64,000 nucleotides of DNA. Origin: Nannobrachium achirus (lineage: Eukaryota > Chordata > Actinopteri > Myctophiformes > Myctophidae). The notes under the pieces are model-generated. The model was not told the origin of the DNA, searched no databases, and was given only the letters and a program-made list of their open reading frames with translations. Below are positions 1 to 10,214 of the stretch, piece by piece. The translations under genes were made by a program, and so were the position numbers. Numbering within the stretch: position 1 is the stretch's first letter; every line of letters starts with the position of its first letter. The stretch lies in NCBI GenBank assembly GCA_963921795.1, contig OY997642.1, forward strand, positions 61,935,409 through 61,999,408. The letters run 5' to 3'.

Positions 1-70
1 TTGTCATTCTGGGGGGAGTTTGTTCATGTTTTTGTGAGGGTATCAACCCTAGGAGACACGGGGAGAACAT

Positions 71-148
71 GCAAACTCCACACAGAAAGGCCCTATCGTT
101 CACACCCTAGGTTGGGTTGGCGATAGGGCCTTTCTGTGTGGAGTTTGC
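71..148. repeat. Perfect inverted repeat (hairpin)
   Basis: Positions 71-98 and 121-148 are exact reverse complements (28-bp arms, 22-bp loop). The arm contains AACTCCACACAGAAAGG, a phrase I recall from dispersed teleost repeats. It is probably the tip of a degraded foldback element. Confidence 0.85.
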
Positions 149-173
149 CTAAACATGGAGATGTGGTACAGAA

Positions 174-641
174 GGACTCATATATGGGCATAAAAAGTAT
201 GTCATGTGACATCACTTCCTGTACAGACAGTCAGACAGACAGCCATTGACTCCGACCTAACAATGGCTACTGTCTATGACGGTAGTTCCATATGACATAT
301 TGGACTAGACTATCTCCATATATAGTGTTATCCACATCTCCATGTTAGGACTCATATATGGGCATAAAAAGTATGTCATGTGACATCACTTCCTGTACAG
401 ACAGTCAGCCATTGACTCCGGATTAACAATGGCTACTGTCTATGATGGTAGTCCCATGACATATTGGACTAGACTATCTCCATATATAGTGTTATCCACA
501 TCACCATGTTTAGGCCAAACAGATTCGCTCCATTTCTCCATGTATATGTCCAAATGCCCAACGTTGAGCTTTCTATGACGGTAGTCCCATATGACATGAT
601 GGACTGGACTATCTCCATATATAGTGTTATCCACATTTCGT
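174..641 (+). repeat. Tandem repeat, about 174-bp unit
   Basis: A unit beginning GGACTCATATATGGGCATA starts at 174 and again at 348. A partial, more diverged third copy (571-641) shares the CTATCTCCATATATAGTG block. The second copy lacks a few bases of the CAGACAGT run. Short ORFs here are translations of the repeat. Confidence 0.85.
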
Positions 642-707
642 GTAGCCGCCCTGTACAGGAAGTGATGTCACAACTCGCTGACATCACACTGACATCACAG
701 AGGTTAC

Positions 708-733
708 GGAAGGAAGGAAGGAAGGAAGGAAGG
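708..733 (+). repeat. (GGAA)n microsatellite
   Basis: About six uninterrupted GGAA units, followed by the perfect palindrome GCGACCTTCGGTCGC at 768-782. Confidence 0.9.
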
Positions 734-1495
734 ACACTCAAGCGACACGGTTCTTCAGAGTATATGCGACCTTCGGTCGCAACAAATATTTTTTACCAGA
801 TTTTTCTGGCACATCTCATCAATGTGAGCGTCGTATTAACAGAGTTGTTCAGTACTTAAAACTTTTTTTTTTTTTTTTTTTTGCGAAACACATTTTTGGA
901 ACCTGCTTTTTTTCCTTGCTGCTTTCTTTAACGTTTCCTGGTTGGCCACTTTTTTCGCTGCTTTCAGCTATATTAAATATTTGGTATTTATTACATGACA
1001 TCACAATTTAAATAGTCTGCCTTGCGAGGCCAGTGAGGGCAAGCGACAGAATCTGCTAGGTCACACAGTACATACAGTATCATGGACTCCATGATATGAA
1101 CTGATCTATGCTACAAGCTTATTTTAACTTTTTTGTAAGAAGTTAATTGTCCATAAGAGGGTCTGTCTGTTTGTCCGCTGTAGTCAAACTTATAACAACA
1201 ATAAAAGGATTTTGTCCTCACTCCTTGAGGACAATATATCTTTGAATAGATGTATAGGCCCATGTCTTTTTAAAGCGAACATTTGTAACTCAAATTCTGC
1301 TTCTGTGGGTCCCTGGAATATTTTCAGATGGAGGTCCGTGGCCAAATACATATCATTTTGGGGGCCCTTGAGATGAAACTGTTTGAGCACCGCTGATATA
1401 CATAGAAACATACATTTTTTTTCAGAAACCTCTTCGGATTTTGGAAACGCTTATGGAACCGGGTCAATATATTCAAAGACTGTTTTTTTTTTTTT

Positions 1496-1550
1496 AATAG
1501 CAGATCTACAAGCTGCGATCTACAAGCTTGCAGCTTGTATATCTGCTATT
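1496..1550. repeat. GATCTACAAGC palindrome, copy in R1-A
   Basis: Left arm 1496-1516 starts AATAGCAGATCTACAAG and right arm 1530-1550 is its near-perfect complement. This is one of about twenty occurrences of this motif in the window. Confidence 0.8.
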
Positions 1551-1618
1551 TCTTTTAATAGTTAAAACATAAAATAATAAAAAAAATAATAAAAAATAAA
1601 AGTGATTCCAGGTCTTAA

Positions 1619-2083
1619 AGGACAACTTTGTTTTTTTACAACAAGGGTTCATATTTTAGATTGTAATTAGAGAAATTGAAAAGTGAGTGTTAAAATGTTT
1701 CCATTTGCTTCGTTCTATTGTTTTATCGCGTTTACCGTGCTAAAATGTGGGGCATGCGTACGCATGGGGGCATGCGCACAAGTGGCTAAATATGTCTTGT
1801 TAGTCACAATAAGCCAGCAGTTTCTTTATTGCTATTTACTGTAACACTTCTAGCCCCCATAAGTCACATCCAACCATGAAAGGTTGCGTTGTATCTTGGG
1901 AATGGGCTTATTCTGTGTAAAATTACATATTTAGCCACTTGTACGCATGCCCCAACCACTGAAATAAGAATCTCTAAAACAATAGAAAGATGTAAAAATT
2001 AAATCATTTTAACACTCATCTTTTATATTCTTTAATTACAATCTAAAATATGAACCCTTGTTGTAAAAAACTAAAGTTGTCCT
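1619..2083. mobile_element. TTAA-flanked 465-bp MITE inside R1-A
   Basis: TTAA at 1615-1618 and 2084-2087 flank an element beginning AGGACAACTTT and ending AAAGTTGTCCT. The terminal inverted repeats extend about 80 bp and share ACAACAAGGGTTCATATTT, and the interior is also largely self-complementary. R1 copy C reads straight through (GGTCTTAATGGGTTAACTG at about 40472), which gives the empty site and makes TTAA the target duplication. TTAA duplication is the hallmark of piggyBac-superfamily transposition. It has no ORF. Confidence 0.9.
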
Positions 2084-2367
2084 TTAATGGGTCAACTGCA
2101 GTGGGTGATACCAATACTGTTAAACAACAAGTCACTGCCCTGTTCACACTCTCTCCCCAAACCAGATGTGTTGCCTTTGTTCACATTGGAATCAGATTGG
2201 TTTTCATCACATCTGAACATGGAAACTGATTTCTGCTAAATCAGATTTGAACCACGGTTCAAAATAGTCATACCAGTCAGCCACCCTCCCCACATGTCCA
2301 TGGATTGGATTCTCCCAATCAACCACACCTGTCCTCACTCCCTCCTCAGTCCTCATTAGTGGACTCC

Positions 2368-2484
2368 TATAAATACTGCCTGCCTGTGCTCAGTTCCTGT
2401 TTGGCAGCCGCAGCAGTAACATCTCAACCTAAGAGAACTTGTCCTCAACCCTCAGCAGGCTTTGGTTATGCACCATTGAATAAA
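2368..2484 (+). promoter_or_regulatory. TATA box and polyA signal inside R1
   Basis: TATAAATA at 2368-2375 is followed by AATAAA at 2479-2484. The TATA part is kept in copy B (about 11028) and copy C (about 40756). A TATA box with a polyA signal about 110 bp later is the spacing seen in LTR U3-R regions, so R1 may contain an LTR-like module. No matching second LTR or primer-binding site was found. Confidence 0.4.
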
Positions 2485-3045
2485 AACCATAACCTGTGAG
2501 GAAGCCACCTCCTTGCCCGATGCTCAAAATGCTAACCCGTGCAATGGAAAATAAATAACAAACAGAACTCTGTTGTCCCACATTGTTGCCGTGTAACCTT
2601 GTGAATCAAAGTAGAACTCTACTCAACAACCACTTTCCTTAACCTTTTTCAGGCTGCATGAAACCAACCTGATTCCAATCAGATTGTGGTTACTAGATGT
2701 TTCAGATTTAAGAGACAAAACTCTTCAGAATACTCCTCTAGGGATGGCTGATGATAAAGCAGTCACACCTGTGGCTACTAGCTAGTTTGGCACCTGAAAA
2801 ATGAGCATTCTCCACAAACACAAGCGCTGCGAGCTTGTAGATCTGCCATTTCTTTTAAGCATCATGAAAATGTGTGCGAGCGTTTGAAATATTTTGACCC
2901 AATTCTATAAATGTGTTCTAAATCCTTCTAAAAGCAGTGTCTCTCAAAGGACCCCAAAATTACATCTGTTTGGCCACAGACCCAAATCTCAAAATGTGTT
3001 TGTTCCGGGGACCCCCCTGACAGCTTCATTTTGATTACCCCCTAG

Positions 3046-4500
3046 GCCAGGGGTTCCCAAATCTTTTTGTCTCGGGGCACCCCTATAAATATTTATTTTC
3101 ATCCAAGGCACCCCTACATAATTATATTCGTAAATCTCACTACCAGCACCCTATATATATAGCATATTTTAGCAATTATGTTCAAGGAAAGCGAGATAAT
3201 AACCATTTTGGTTAGAACTGACTGAACATAACTGTACTTCAAGTTTAAAATGATACTAAATATATGTTTTAATGTCCAAATAAATGTCAAATATTATCAA
3301 ATTTATCTTGCGGCACCCTACGGCAGTCCAGGGTATAGCAGCACCAAGGAGTGTGTGTGTGCGAAGTTTGGCATGGATAGGGGCAGCGGTGGCGGAGATA
3401 GGAGTAGGGCAAAAGTGCGACACAAAAGTGTGACGTGACGTGTGATGGACAGACAGACTGTCTTACAGGCGGTGGAGGTTTTGATAAACTGCGACCTAAC
3501 GGTCGCATCAATTTGACACCGGGCCGCATTTAGCCCTGTTGCGTGTGCTAAGTGTCGACAAGGGAAGAGAGAAGAGAGATAAGTTAACCTTTCAACAAAT
3601 TACGGTGTCCATGTCTCTGTAAAAGCTGGCTAGTATATTTTTAGTATTCTGTTAATTATGAGGGACATGGACCCTTACTGCACTAAATAGTTGTGTAGAG
3701 TAAATGATAACTAGAATTGCACTCTGTCGAAGTGCCAACTTGTGCCTCAGCTACAACGAATGGGCTTTTCCACTGTATGAATCTTTATGTGTGTTTATAA
3801 TGATATCAAGGATTAAATAAAAAATAATTTTGTCAGTTGGCCTCATGGTCACTTTACCTTTCGGCCTGTAACTCTTGAACCGTGGGTCGGGAAAATTAAA
3901 ATTCCTTTTTCCCTGGATTCCTTGGGTCATGACGCATCTCCTCATATAGGCCACGCCCATTTGCGTCAGGATAGATTCTCCGCCATTTTGAATTTTCTTC
4001 AAAACACACTTTTTGCTTCTTTTCCTACATATTTTTTCCAAATGTCACAAAAATCGATACACACAATCTATGGACTCATGCGATAAACATATTTAAACGA
4101 TATTTTGATAGTCCATACCGTTCTTCCGTAACAGGGTTCCAAAGTTAGCGGGAGGAGCCCGTTTTGTAAGAAGTAGCCATAAATCACAAACGAAACATCC
4201 AGTCAACACCACATTTTAACCACAAGTGGGGGGCGCTATACTGAACATATACCCAAAAGCATTTCCACTTCGACCCATAGGGGGCACCACAAACGCGCAA
4301 AACGTAACCGTTTCATGCCAAAACGTGTTTTTCAGGGGGAACGACCCTCTCAAAACGAAACACTAACACCAACCGCTACACAAGGTTGCACAGACTTAGC
4401 GAGCTGCAGGCACACTTAAAATTTCTTAGAAATTTTCTTTTCTAGTATTAACATTAGTGCCTAACTTTAGTGAGGACCAATCATGTGACAACATGTTGAA
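3046..4500. other. Gene-poor interval with degraded repeats
   Basis: This begins with CAGGGGTTCCCAAATCTTTTT-like sequence, typical of hAT-type element ends. Around 3760-3800 the minus strand has a short run resembling the HTGEKP linker of C2H2 zinc fingers, but no finger follows. No gene is supported. Confidence 0.5.
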
Positions 4501-4501
4501 A

Positions 4502-5030
4502 GTGGTTAAGTCGTCTTTTCAAAAACATTAGTGTAAAACATTAATATACAGTCAGAGTGCCTGTATTCAAACACATTCAAAGTGCCGAATTTCTTAAACA
4601 TTCTATTTTTTATTTTTTTTGCTAGGTCACATTATTGGGCAAGCCCCGTCCAACCCGTCCAAAATAAAGGCCAGTGACATGAGAATCGGATAGATGATGC
4701 GTGCATGATGCGTTTCTATTGTGAGGGTGACCTCCTCCTCGATCTCTTCCTCCTCCCAATCGGGCAGGTCACCCCAGATAAGGTAAGAGCGGATTTCTCC
4801 GTCGGAATCAAAGAGTAGTGAACCTGTGGCTGTCGCCTCTTCAGGAAGACCCTCCATGATTGCTCTTCTTAAACATTCTAGTGCCGACTGTGGAACAATA
4901 CTGTCAATACTGGTTAAGTCGTCTTTTCAAAAACATTAGTGTAAAACATTAATATACAGTCAGAGTGCCTGTATTCAAACACATTCAAGTGCCGAATGTA
5001 TTTCTTAAACATTCTAGTGCCGACTGTGGA
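4502..5030 (+). repeat. Direct repeat pair flanking a small ORF
   Basis: GGTTAAGTCGTCTTTTCAAA through CAAACACATTCAA occurs at about 4505-4590 and again at about 4914-4990. CTTAAACATTCTAGTGCCGACTGTGG is also repeated on both sides of 4900. The two copies are nearly identical, which suggests a recent duplication. Confidence 0.8.
4627..4857 (-). CDS. Unrecognised acidic 76-aa ORF
   Basis: The start is in good context (GCAATGG). The predicted peptide has a Trp/Glu-rich acidic middle (WEEEEIEEEV) and a hydrophobic C-terminal stretch. No domain is recognised. It sits exactly between the two arms of a direct repeat (4502-5030), so it may have arrived with that duplication. No splice sites or polyA signal stand out. 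It could equally be chance ORF sequence. Confidence 0.25.
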   Translation of the reverse strand: MEGLPEEATATGSLLFDSDGEIRSYLIWGDLPDWEEEEIEEEVTLTIETHHARIIYPILMSLAFILDGLDGACPIM

Positions 5031-5132
5031 ACAATACTGTCAATATTTGACTTCAAGTAAATCTTGGTGCAACATTTGCAAAAAAAAGATAAAAGAAAAC
5101 ACTAACATATTTGGGACGATTCTGCTGTCGCT

Positions 5133-5758
5133 GCTGGATGGATGTTTAGAGCTGGATGGATGGATGTTAGCTGGATGGATGGACGTTAGGAGCTGGATGG
5201 ATGGATGGATGGATGGATGTTAGCTGGATGGATGGATGTTAGCTGGATGGATGGATGTTAGCTGGATGGATGGACGGACGTTCGGAGCTGGATGGATGGA
5301 TGTTAGATGGATGGATGGATGTTTGCTGGATGGATGGATGTTAGCTGGATGGATGGATGGACGGACGGACGGACGGACGGACGGACGGACGTTCGGAGTT
5401 GGATGGATGGATGGATGTTAGCTGGATGGATGGACGTCCGGGGCTGGATGGATGGATGGATGTTAGCTGGATGGATGGATGTTAGCTGGATGGATGGACG
5501 GACGGACGGACGTTCGGAGCTGGATGGATGGATGTTAGCTGGATGGATGGATGTTAGCTGGATGGATGGATGTTAGCTGGATGGATGGACGGACGTTCGG
5601 AGCTGGATGGATGGATGGATGTTAGCTGGATGGATGGACGTCCGGAGCTGGATGGATGGATGTTAGCTGGATGGATGGATGGATGTTAGCTGGATGGATG
5701 GATGGATGTTAGCTGGATGGATGGACGTTCGGAGCTGGATGGATGGATGGAGATGGAT
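5133..5758 (+). repeat. GGAT/GGAC minisatellite with TTAGCTGGAT units
   Basis: About 625 bp of GGAT and GGAC tetramers, punctuated by GTTAGCTGGATGGATGG and CGTTCGGAGCTGGATGG higher-order units. It ends five bases before the stop codon of the minus-strand gene at 5763-7746, so it would form the start of that gene's 3' untranslated region. Confidence 0.95.
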
Positions 5759-5762
5759 GGAG

Positions 5763-6903
5763 CTATGCCCTATCAAAGCCAGAACCAAATTTCATGGCAG
5801 TAATGAAGTTGGTCTTAAAAGACTGGTAGTCAAGCATGTGAGCTGTTGACAGTGTTATAGTATCAGCACATGCACTAACTATCGGGAAACATAGTGTGTG
5901 GCCCGGATTGTTAACCAAACAATTATGGTCGAATTTCAAAACTAATTTGAAATCCTCCCTCTCTGACAGCAGCAAATGCCTATGGCTCTGCCCCGTGAGC
6001 CACTGCATCAGCATGGCCAACAATGGCCTGTCTTCATCCCCATCTCCTGCTCCTGTTCCTGAAGCCCCATCTTCTGCAGGCACGTCTTCTGCATCTTAGA
6101 AAGGACGAGAGAAGGAATAGAGTTCAGAATCAACTTCTAAAGTAACAAGTTTCAAACCTTAAAACAAAAACAATTTGGTTAATGCCAATAAATACTACAT
6201 TGACGAGCAACAACATTTAGCTGACAATGATACTGTATGCGTGTCTGTGCGTGTGTTTCACCTACCCTCCAGCTCATTCAACAGGTCCTGAAAGTTGTCC
6301 ATTATCTTGGACTCCTTCACGTGATTTGAAGATGCTTCATCACTAAATTCTGGTGCCACGTGTGAAAGAATGTAGTGTGCGTCCACCTAAGAACAATAGA
6401 GTATTCATGAAATTAGAAAAAATCTTATTTTTTTTAAATCATGAAATGTTTATCTTTTTGGGGGGAATGTTTTTTGAACGTTTTTAAATGATACAAAACT
6501 AAATGTAGGAAACCAAACATTAAGGGACCCATAAAAATGTTTTCGCGACCCACAAATGTGTCCCAACCCAGTGCTTAATTTCTAAGTTATTATACTGTAC
6601 AACCTTACACACAAACTTGATTTATACTTCATCATTTGATAGTGACCTGTAGCAAAGATAGCCGATCTGCAAGCTCACAGCTTGGGGGGGGGGGGGAATC
6701 TGTTATTTTTGCTATTTGTGAAAATATCAGACCAAATTATTCACCTATAATTAATTGGGAAAGCAGATTGAAAGACACAAGGTGTAATGTTATTTGTTCC
6801 CTTTTACATTAGAAATATATTTTCAACAACACAATTGTAGACCCACATAGAAATAATATATTTTCAACAGCCCATTCATATCTACCTTGTTAGCTGATAG
6901 ATA

Positions 6904-6943
<40 letters not shown>

Positions 6944-7746
6944 TAATCTAAGCCTACCCTTTGGCCCGCAATGGCTTGCTGCCTTTGGTGCTCCATCCCC
7001 TGGATGTCTTCCTGGCTGAGACGGTCTTGTCCTGCCTGCTGGCCCCCCGACCCCTTCCTCTACCCTGACCACTGCCACTGGCAGTCTTTGCTGCCTTCTT
7101 GGCACCAGCCACCAGGTTGGCTTTTTTCAGCCTTTTTGCGAGGGACAGGACCTGGTTTGATTGATTGAAGACTTTATTAGGAAAAGTTACAGTTGTATGA
7201 CGGTACAGTTCACTGGTAAAAGGTCTACTAAAAGGAGATCCTAGAAAAGACTACGCTTATTTCCATAGGAAACCATTGAAGTATCTCATATAACATTGAA
7301 TGACAGACGGATAGAACACAGTACTATGCAGTAGATATAGTCAGGAAAATTAAAAAAAGAAAAAAAACATACAGTAGTTACATACAAAGTAAGTGGTTTA
7401 CCTGGGTGCTGATAATCATCTCCACTGCCACGATTACTGTCCTCGTCCTCCATTCTTGAACACTGTTTAAAAATAAAATAAAAATAAAGTTCAAAGCTCA
7501 ATCTTGGCTAACATATTCAGCTAATAAGTTCGTTTCCAGAAAGATTCATTTGGATGTATGCCTCTGTGATGTACACAGCAGTAGCAGTTTAGGTAGCTAC
7601 AGCTAGACTAAATGAATAGCCAGTATGTCTTCCAGTAGGCTTATACTTGCTATTGAGCTGTGAGTAAAAATGTTCATTATGACACATAGTTTACCAAAAG
7701 TCAATATATGATAGCTTACCTCTAAATCAGACATGCTGCTCGACAT
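5763..7746 (-). CDS. Five-exon gene, HECT C-lobe-like end, one in-frame stop
   Basis: Exons read on the minus strand: 7746-7720 (ATG, encodes MSSSMSDLE), 7462-7402, 7151-6958, 6386-6266 and 6094-5763 (TAG stop). All introns are GT-AG. Phases agree at every junction and the exons sum to 735 nt (244 codons plus stop). Exon 2 is acidic. Exon 3 is Lys/Arg/Gly-rich in one frame. Exon 4 ends in a helical acidic stretch. Exon 5 ends with FDHNCL, CFPIVSACADTITL and DYQSF, which resemble the C-terminal lobe of HECT-type ubiquitin ligases. This is family-level inference: the catalytic Cys context is not typical. In the frame demanded by both neighbours, exon 3 has TAG at 7062-7060 (codon 60). A second frame there looks more protein-like, so compensating indels are possible. 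The gene may be a recent pseudogene or a product of sequence error. Confidence 0.65.
6904..6942 (+). repeat. (TGAT)n microsatellite
   Basis: About nine to ten GATT units, in the intron just downstream of exon 3 of the 5763-7746 gene. Confidence 0.9.
7158..7350 (-). repeat. Dispersed repeat R3, copy 1 (LINE/SINE-tail-like)
   Basis: GATTGAAGACTTTATTAG, CGGTACAGTTCACTGGTA and CATTGAATGACAGACG recur in the same order at 56549-56750. Read on the minus strand it ends AATAAAGTCTTCAATCAATCA, as retroposon 3' tails do. It lies in intron 2 of the 5763-7746 gene. Confidence 0.75.
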
Positions 7747-7807
7747 ACTGTTTCTGTTTGACAGCCTCCTGCTTTCAAAACAACCGCACGTCGCACAGAG
7801 CCTCACT

Positions 7808-7820
7808 GAGCATGCGCAGT
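7808..7820 (-). promoter_or_regulatory. NRF1-like site upstream of the HECT-like gene
   Basis: CTGCGCATGCTCAG (minus strand) is close to the NRF1 consensus GCGCATGCGC. It lies about 60 bp upstream of the candidate ATG at 7746, a usual place for a TATA-less vertebrate promoter element. Confidence 0.4.
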
Positions 7821-8451
7821 TTTCTTCTTCGTTGGTGGCTTTTGCGCACGGCCATAGTGAGTGAGGCGGGCCTTAGTGGGCTGACCATAGAGTTGTCACA
7901 GAGGTTGGGATTGGCTTGTTGTTTAGAGGCCAAATGCGGCCCCTGCAGGCAACATAGAGACTATATATTTTGTAATGACTATCCAACCCGTTGAAACTGT
8001 CTAAAAAAAAAAAAAAAAAGGGACAGTAAAATTTTTACCAGATCTGGCCCAAGAATTGCTTATATCAGCTTTAACTGATCAAAGGGTCGAGGGGGGTCTG
8101 TGGTCGACGGTCCAGGACAACGGGGTTTGCTTCTTGAAATGCATTGACCCATGACGATGATGATGGTGGAATGGCCGTTTACTGCTGGTCTGTTGCTTGG
8201 TTTGTTGGTTGGCAACTTTGGTTAGTGTGGTTGACTATGGTAACTGTTTCCCTCTCTGGTTGTCTCTTCAAGGTTTGTTCTCTCTGGTACGTAGCTGGTT
8301 GTCTCTCAGGTTGAACTTGTCTCTGGTTGTCTCTCCTCACTGCAACGACTACACCTGCTCTCTTCACCTTTAGAGTGTGACACCGTTCAAAGCCTGGCCA
8401 CGCATGGGGCCGATGGGTTGAGTTGACCAATCAGGCCACACAGGTAGTTAA

Positions 8452-8716
8452 AGGACCGGGTCACCTCTGGGACAACCAGATAGTACTTTTTTGTGTTCAA
8501 TCTGTGTTTTTAGATATTTTAGGATTTCAGCATGCTTGTAGCATGCTACAACTGGTCAATTGATGCATTTTGCATCATATGACCAGTTGTAGCATGCTGA
8601 AATACTAAAATATCTAAAAACACAGATTGAACACAAAAAAGTACTTAGGATTGTGTTGATCGTGTCCCAAACAACAATACAATGATATCTGGTTGTCCCA
8701 GAGGTGACCTGGTCCT
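8452..8716. mobile_element. TTAA-flanked foldback MITE, 265 bp
   Basis: TTAA at 8448-8451 and 8717-8720 flank an element starting AGGACCGGGTCACC and ending GGTGACCTGGTCCT. Nearly the whole element is one hairpin, with arms sharing CAGAGGTGACC, TTTTTGTGTTCAATCTG and GATATTTTAG, and a centre near CATTTTGCATCATATG. A relative lies at 50136-50436. It is non-coding. Confidence 0.9.
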
Positions 8717-8817
8717 TTAAGTTGATTTCTAACAATATAAAAGTGGTAATAAAAGGCTTGCATTGTCGCGGCCCGCAACGCAAGTCACTTACCACACCTC
8801 AACCCCAAAAGACATCC

Positions 8818-9248
8818 TCAATGTTGCACTTCCTCCATGATCTCCATGACAAACGTTTTAGGGCTAGTCAAGGTCAGGTGACTGATGGCTCTGTAGTCCA
8901 GGTGGAGAACGTTCAGGCGGTTGTCAGATACCACAAACTGATGCACTTTCATCCGGTCAGCAGCAGCGGGCCCATTGGGCTCCACAGCCTGGATGTGGCA
9001 CGGTGCATTTCCCCTCACCACAAACCCCCAGCCCACCTCGTCACCCACAACTGTTAAAGTGTTCTTGTTGTATCCTACCGTTTGTTGTAGTTCCTGTATA
9101 CTTACTGGTTTCGTTAGCACTGATCTGGGGTTGGAGAGCACCGGGGAGGAGGTGGCCTGTGGTGGCTCATCCTGAGCTGGAAGTGATGGAGCCAGAGATA
9201 GTGTAGTGATGCTTTGAATCTCTGAGGTGAACGTAGCTGCATCTTCTG
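8818..9248 (-). CDS. deptor-like: DEPTOR-like linker and PDZ domain exon
   Basis: The frame ends with a stop at 8820-8818. Reading toward the C-terminus, a Ser/Pro linker (SSPVLSNPRSVLTKPVS) leads into a PDZ domain with the ligand-loop sequence GWGFVVRG, then CHIQAVEPNGPAAA, LNVLHLDYR and VMEIMEE. This order and wording match the C-terminal PDZ of vertebrate DEPTOR, the mTOR inhibitor with two DEP domains followed by PDZ. No DEP-domain exon is visible anywhere in the window. The usual small residue after AAA is replaced (DRMKV) and SVNG is SDNR, so it may be a diverged paralogue or a relic. The 5' boundary is uncertain; I chose the acceptor AACAG ending at 9249, and the frame stays open to 9318. 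Confidence 0.75.
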
Positions 9249-9562
9249 CTGTTGCTTCTCCAAAGAAATGCACCAAATATATGCAACCAAACATGTTTGT
9301 ACCTGTAGTCCTGTACACAAGATGTTACAATACATCACCTTGTAACCATGCTATATTTTTAGATGTCAGAAGATTTGTCTAACCAACTCTAAAAACAAAC
9401 AACCTTTCACCAAGATCAAGGACTGCACCATTGATCAACGTTTTATCAACACCTCTAAGGTTATAATATAGAAATTGAACATGAACAAACATTCTGACAA
9501 TCTACACCCACTCTAAATTAAATATAATTAATGAATAAAAAAACTAAAAGGAAAGCACATAC

Positions 9563-9682
9563 TAGTTCCGAATTGTCTTCCCTATTCTTTTCTTTTTTCA
9601 GTTTGAAGGCCTTCCTCTTCAGAAGGCTTCCATAACAGACGTGCTCTGGCGTGTATCGGGCACTGGGTTTCTTTCCTTCCAT
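9563..9682 (-). CDS. Candidate 40-codon first exon, basic peptide
   Basis: ATG at 9682-9680 opens exactly 40 codons, ending at a GTATGT donor (9562). The peptide starts MEGKKPSARYTPEH and ends in a Lys-rich run (KRKAFKLKKEK). The start region (CTTTCAATGGAAGGAAAG) recurs at about 17460-17485, so it may belong to a dispersed family. Its phase 0 end does not match the phase 1 acceptors of the DEPTOR-like exon downstream, so I do not join them. No known domain. Confidence 0.35.
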
Positions 9683-9879
9683 TGAAAGACGTTTACGTTT
9701 TGTTGATCAGGTTTTCTATCGAGATCAGAGATCTGAGGAACATTTTGATGGCCAAAACACAAAACCTTCTACATATCTTTGCCACTTTCTCTGCTGTTGC
9801 TAGAGCTTTCAGTCTCGTCCTGCATGTATTTTGTAGGGTTGGAAGTTTCATGAAGGTCGGAGTCATCTACAGAGGGAGA

Positions 9880-10110
9880 ATAACGGCACCATAATGTCCA
9901 AGCCAGAGGGCCTGTGAAAAGGATATATAGACAAGTTAGATGCAGAGGAAATCGCAATGAAACAAAAGAGCACAGAGACAGATCCACAGACAGGCCAGTG
10001 AATCTAAGCTAAAATGGTGAAAACACTAAACTCAACCATTGGCGTCTCCTCATGCTGAAAAAAGTTGCCACTTTGACCTCTGACCTTTATATCTCCCACC
10101 ATTTTGAATG
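9880..10110 (-). repeat. Dispersed repeat R2, copy 1
   Basis: Shares with 19320-19510 the phrases CACCATAATGTCCAAGCCAGAG, GGATATATAGACAAGTTAGA, AGAGCACAGAGAC and ATCTCCCACCATTT. A minus-strand frame across both copies gives a hydrophobic stretch (LTCLYILL) but is not convincingly coding. Confidence 0.75.
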
Positions 10111-10214
10111 ATATGAAAAAAAGTTCAAATCTATCTCCTGCTGGTATTTTCGCGCCATGTGCACACAACCTTTTATTCATGAACATTTGACCAATATCTA
10201 AAACAATAGTTAAT

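Larger units (their letters stand above)
862..3045 (+). repeat. Long dispersed repeat R1, copy A
   Basis: It aligns by eye over about 1.7 kb with 10215-11890 (copy B) and with 35728-35960 plus 39987-41460 (copy C). Shared landmarks in order are: ACACATTTTTGGAACCTGC; CTCCATGATATGA; AGAGGGTCTGTCTGT; a palindrome with AGATCTACAAGCT; ATAAATACTGCCTGCCTG; and CACACCTGTGGCTACTAG. No coding frame is recognisable, so it is non-autonomous or decayed. Copy A holds a 465-bp insertion (1619-2083) that the other copies lack. Confidence 0.85.

Noticed and set aside
5133..5576. Plus-strand ORFs rich in GWMDG repeats
   Set aside because: They are translations of the GGAT minisatellite.
9563..9682. Joining this exon to the DEPTOR-like exon as one gene
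   Set aside because: The exon ends in phase 0 while every plausible acceptor of the PDZ exon is phase 1.
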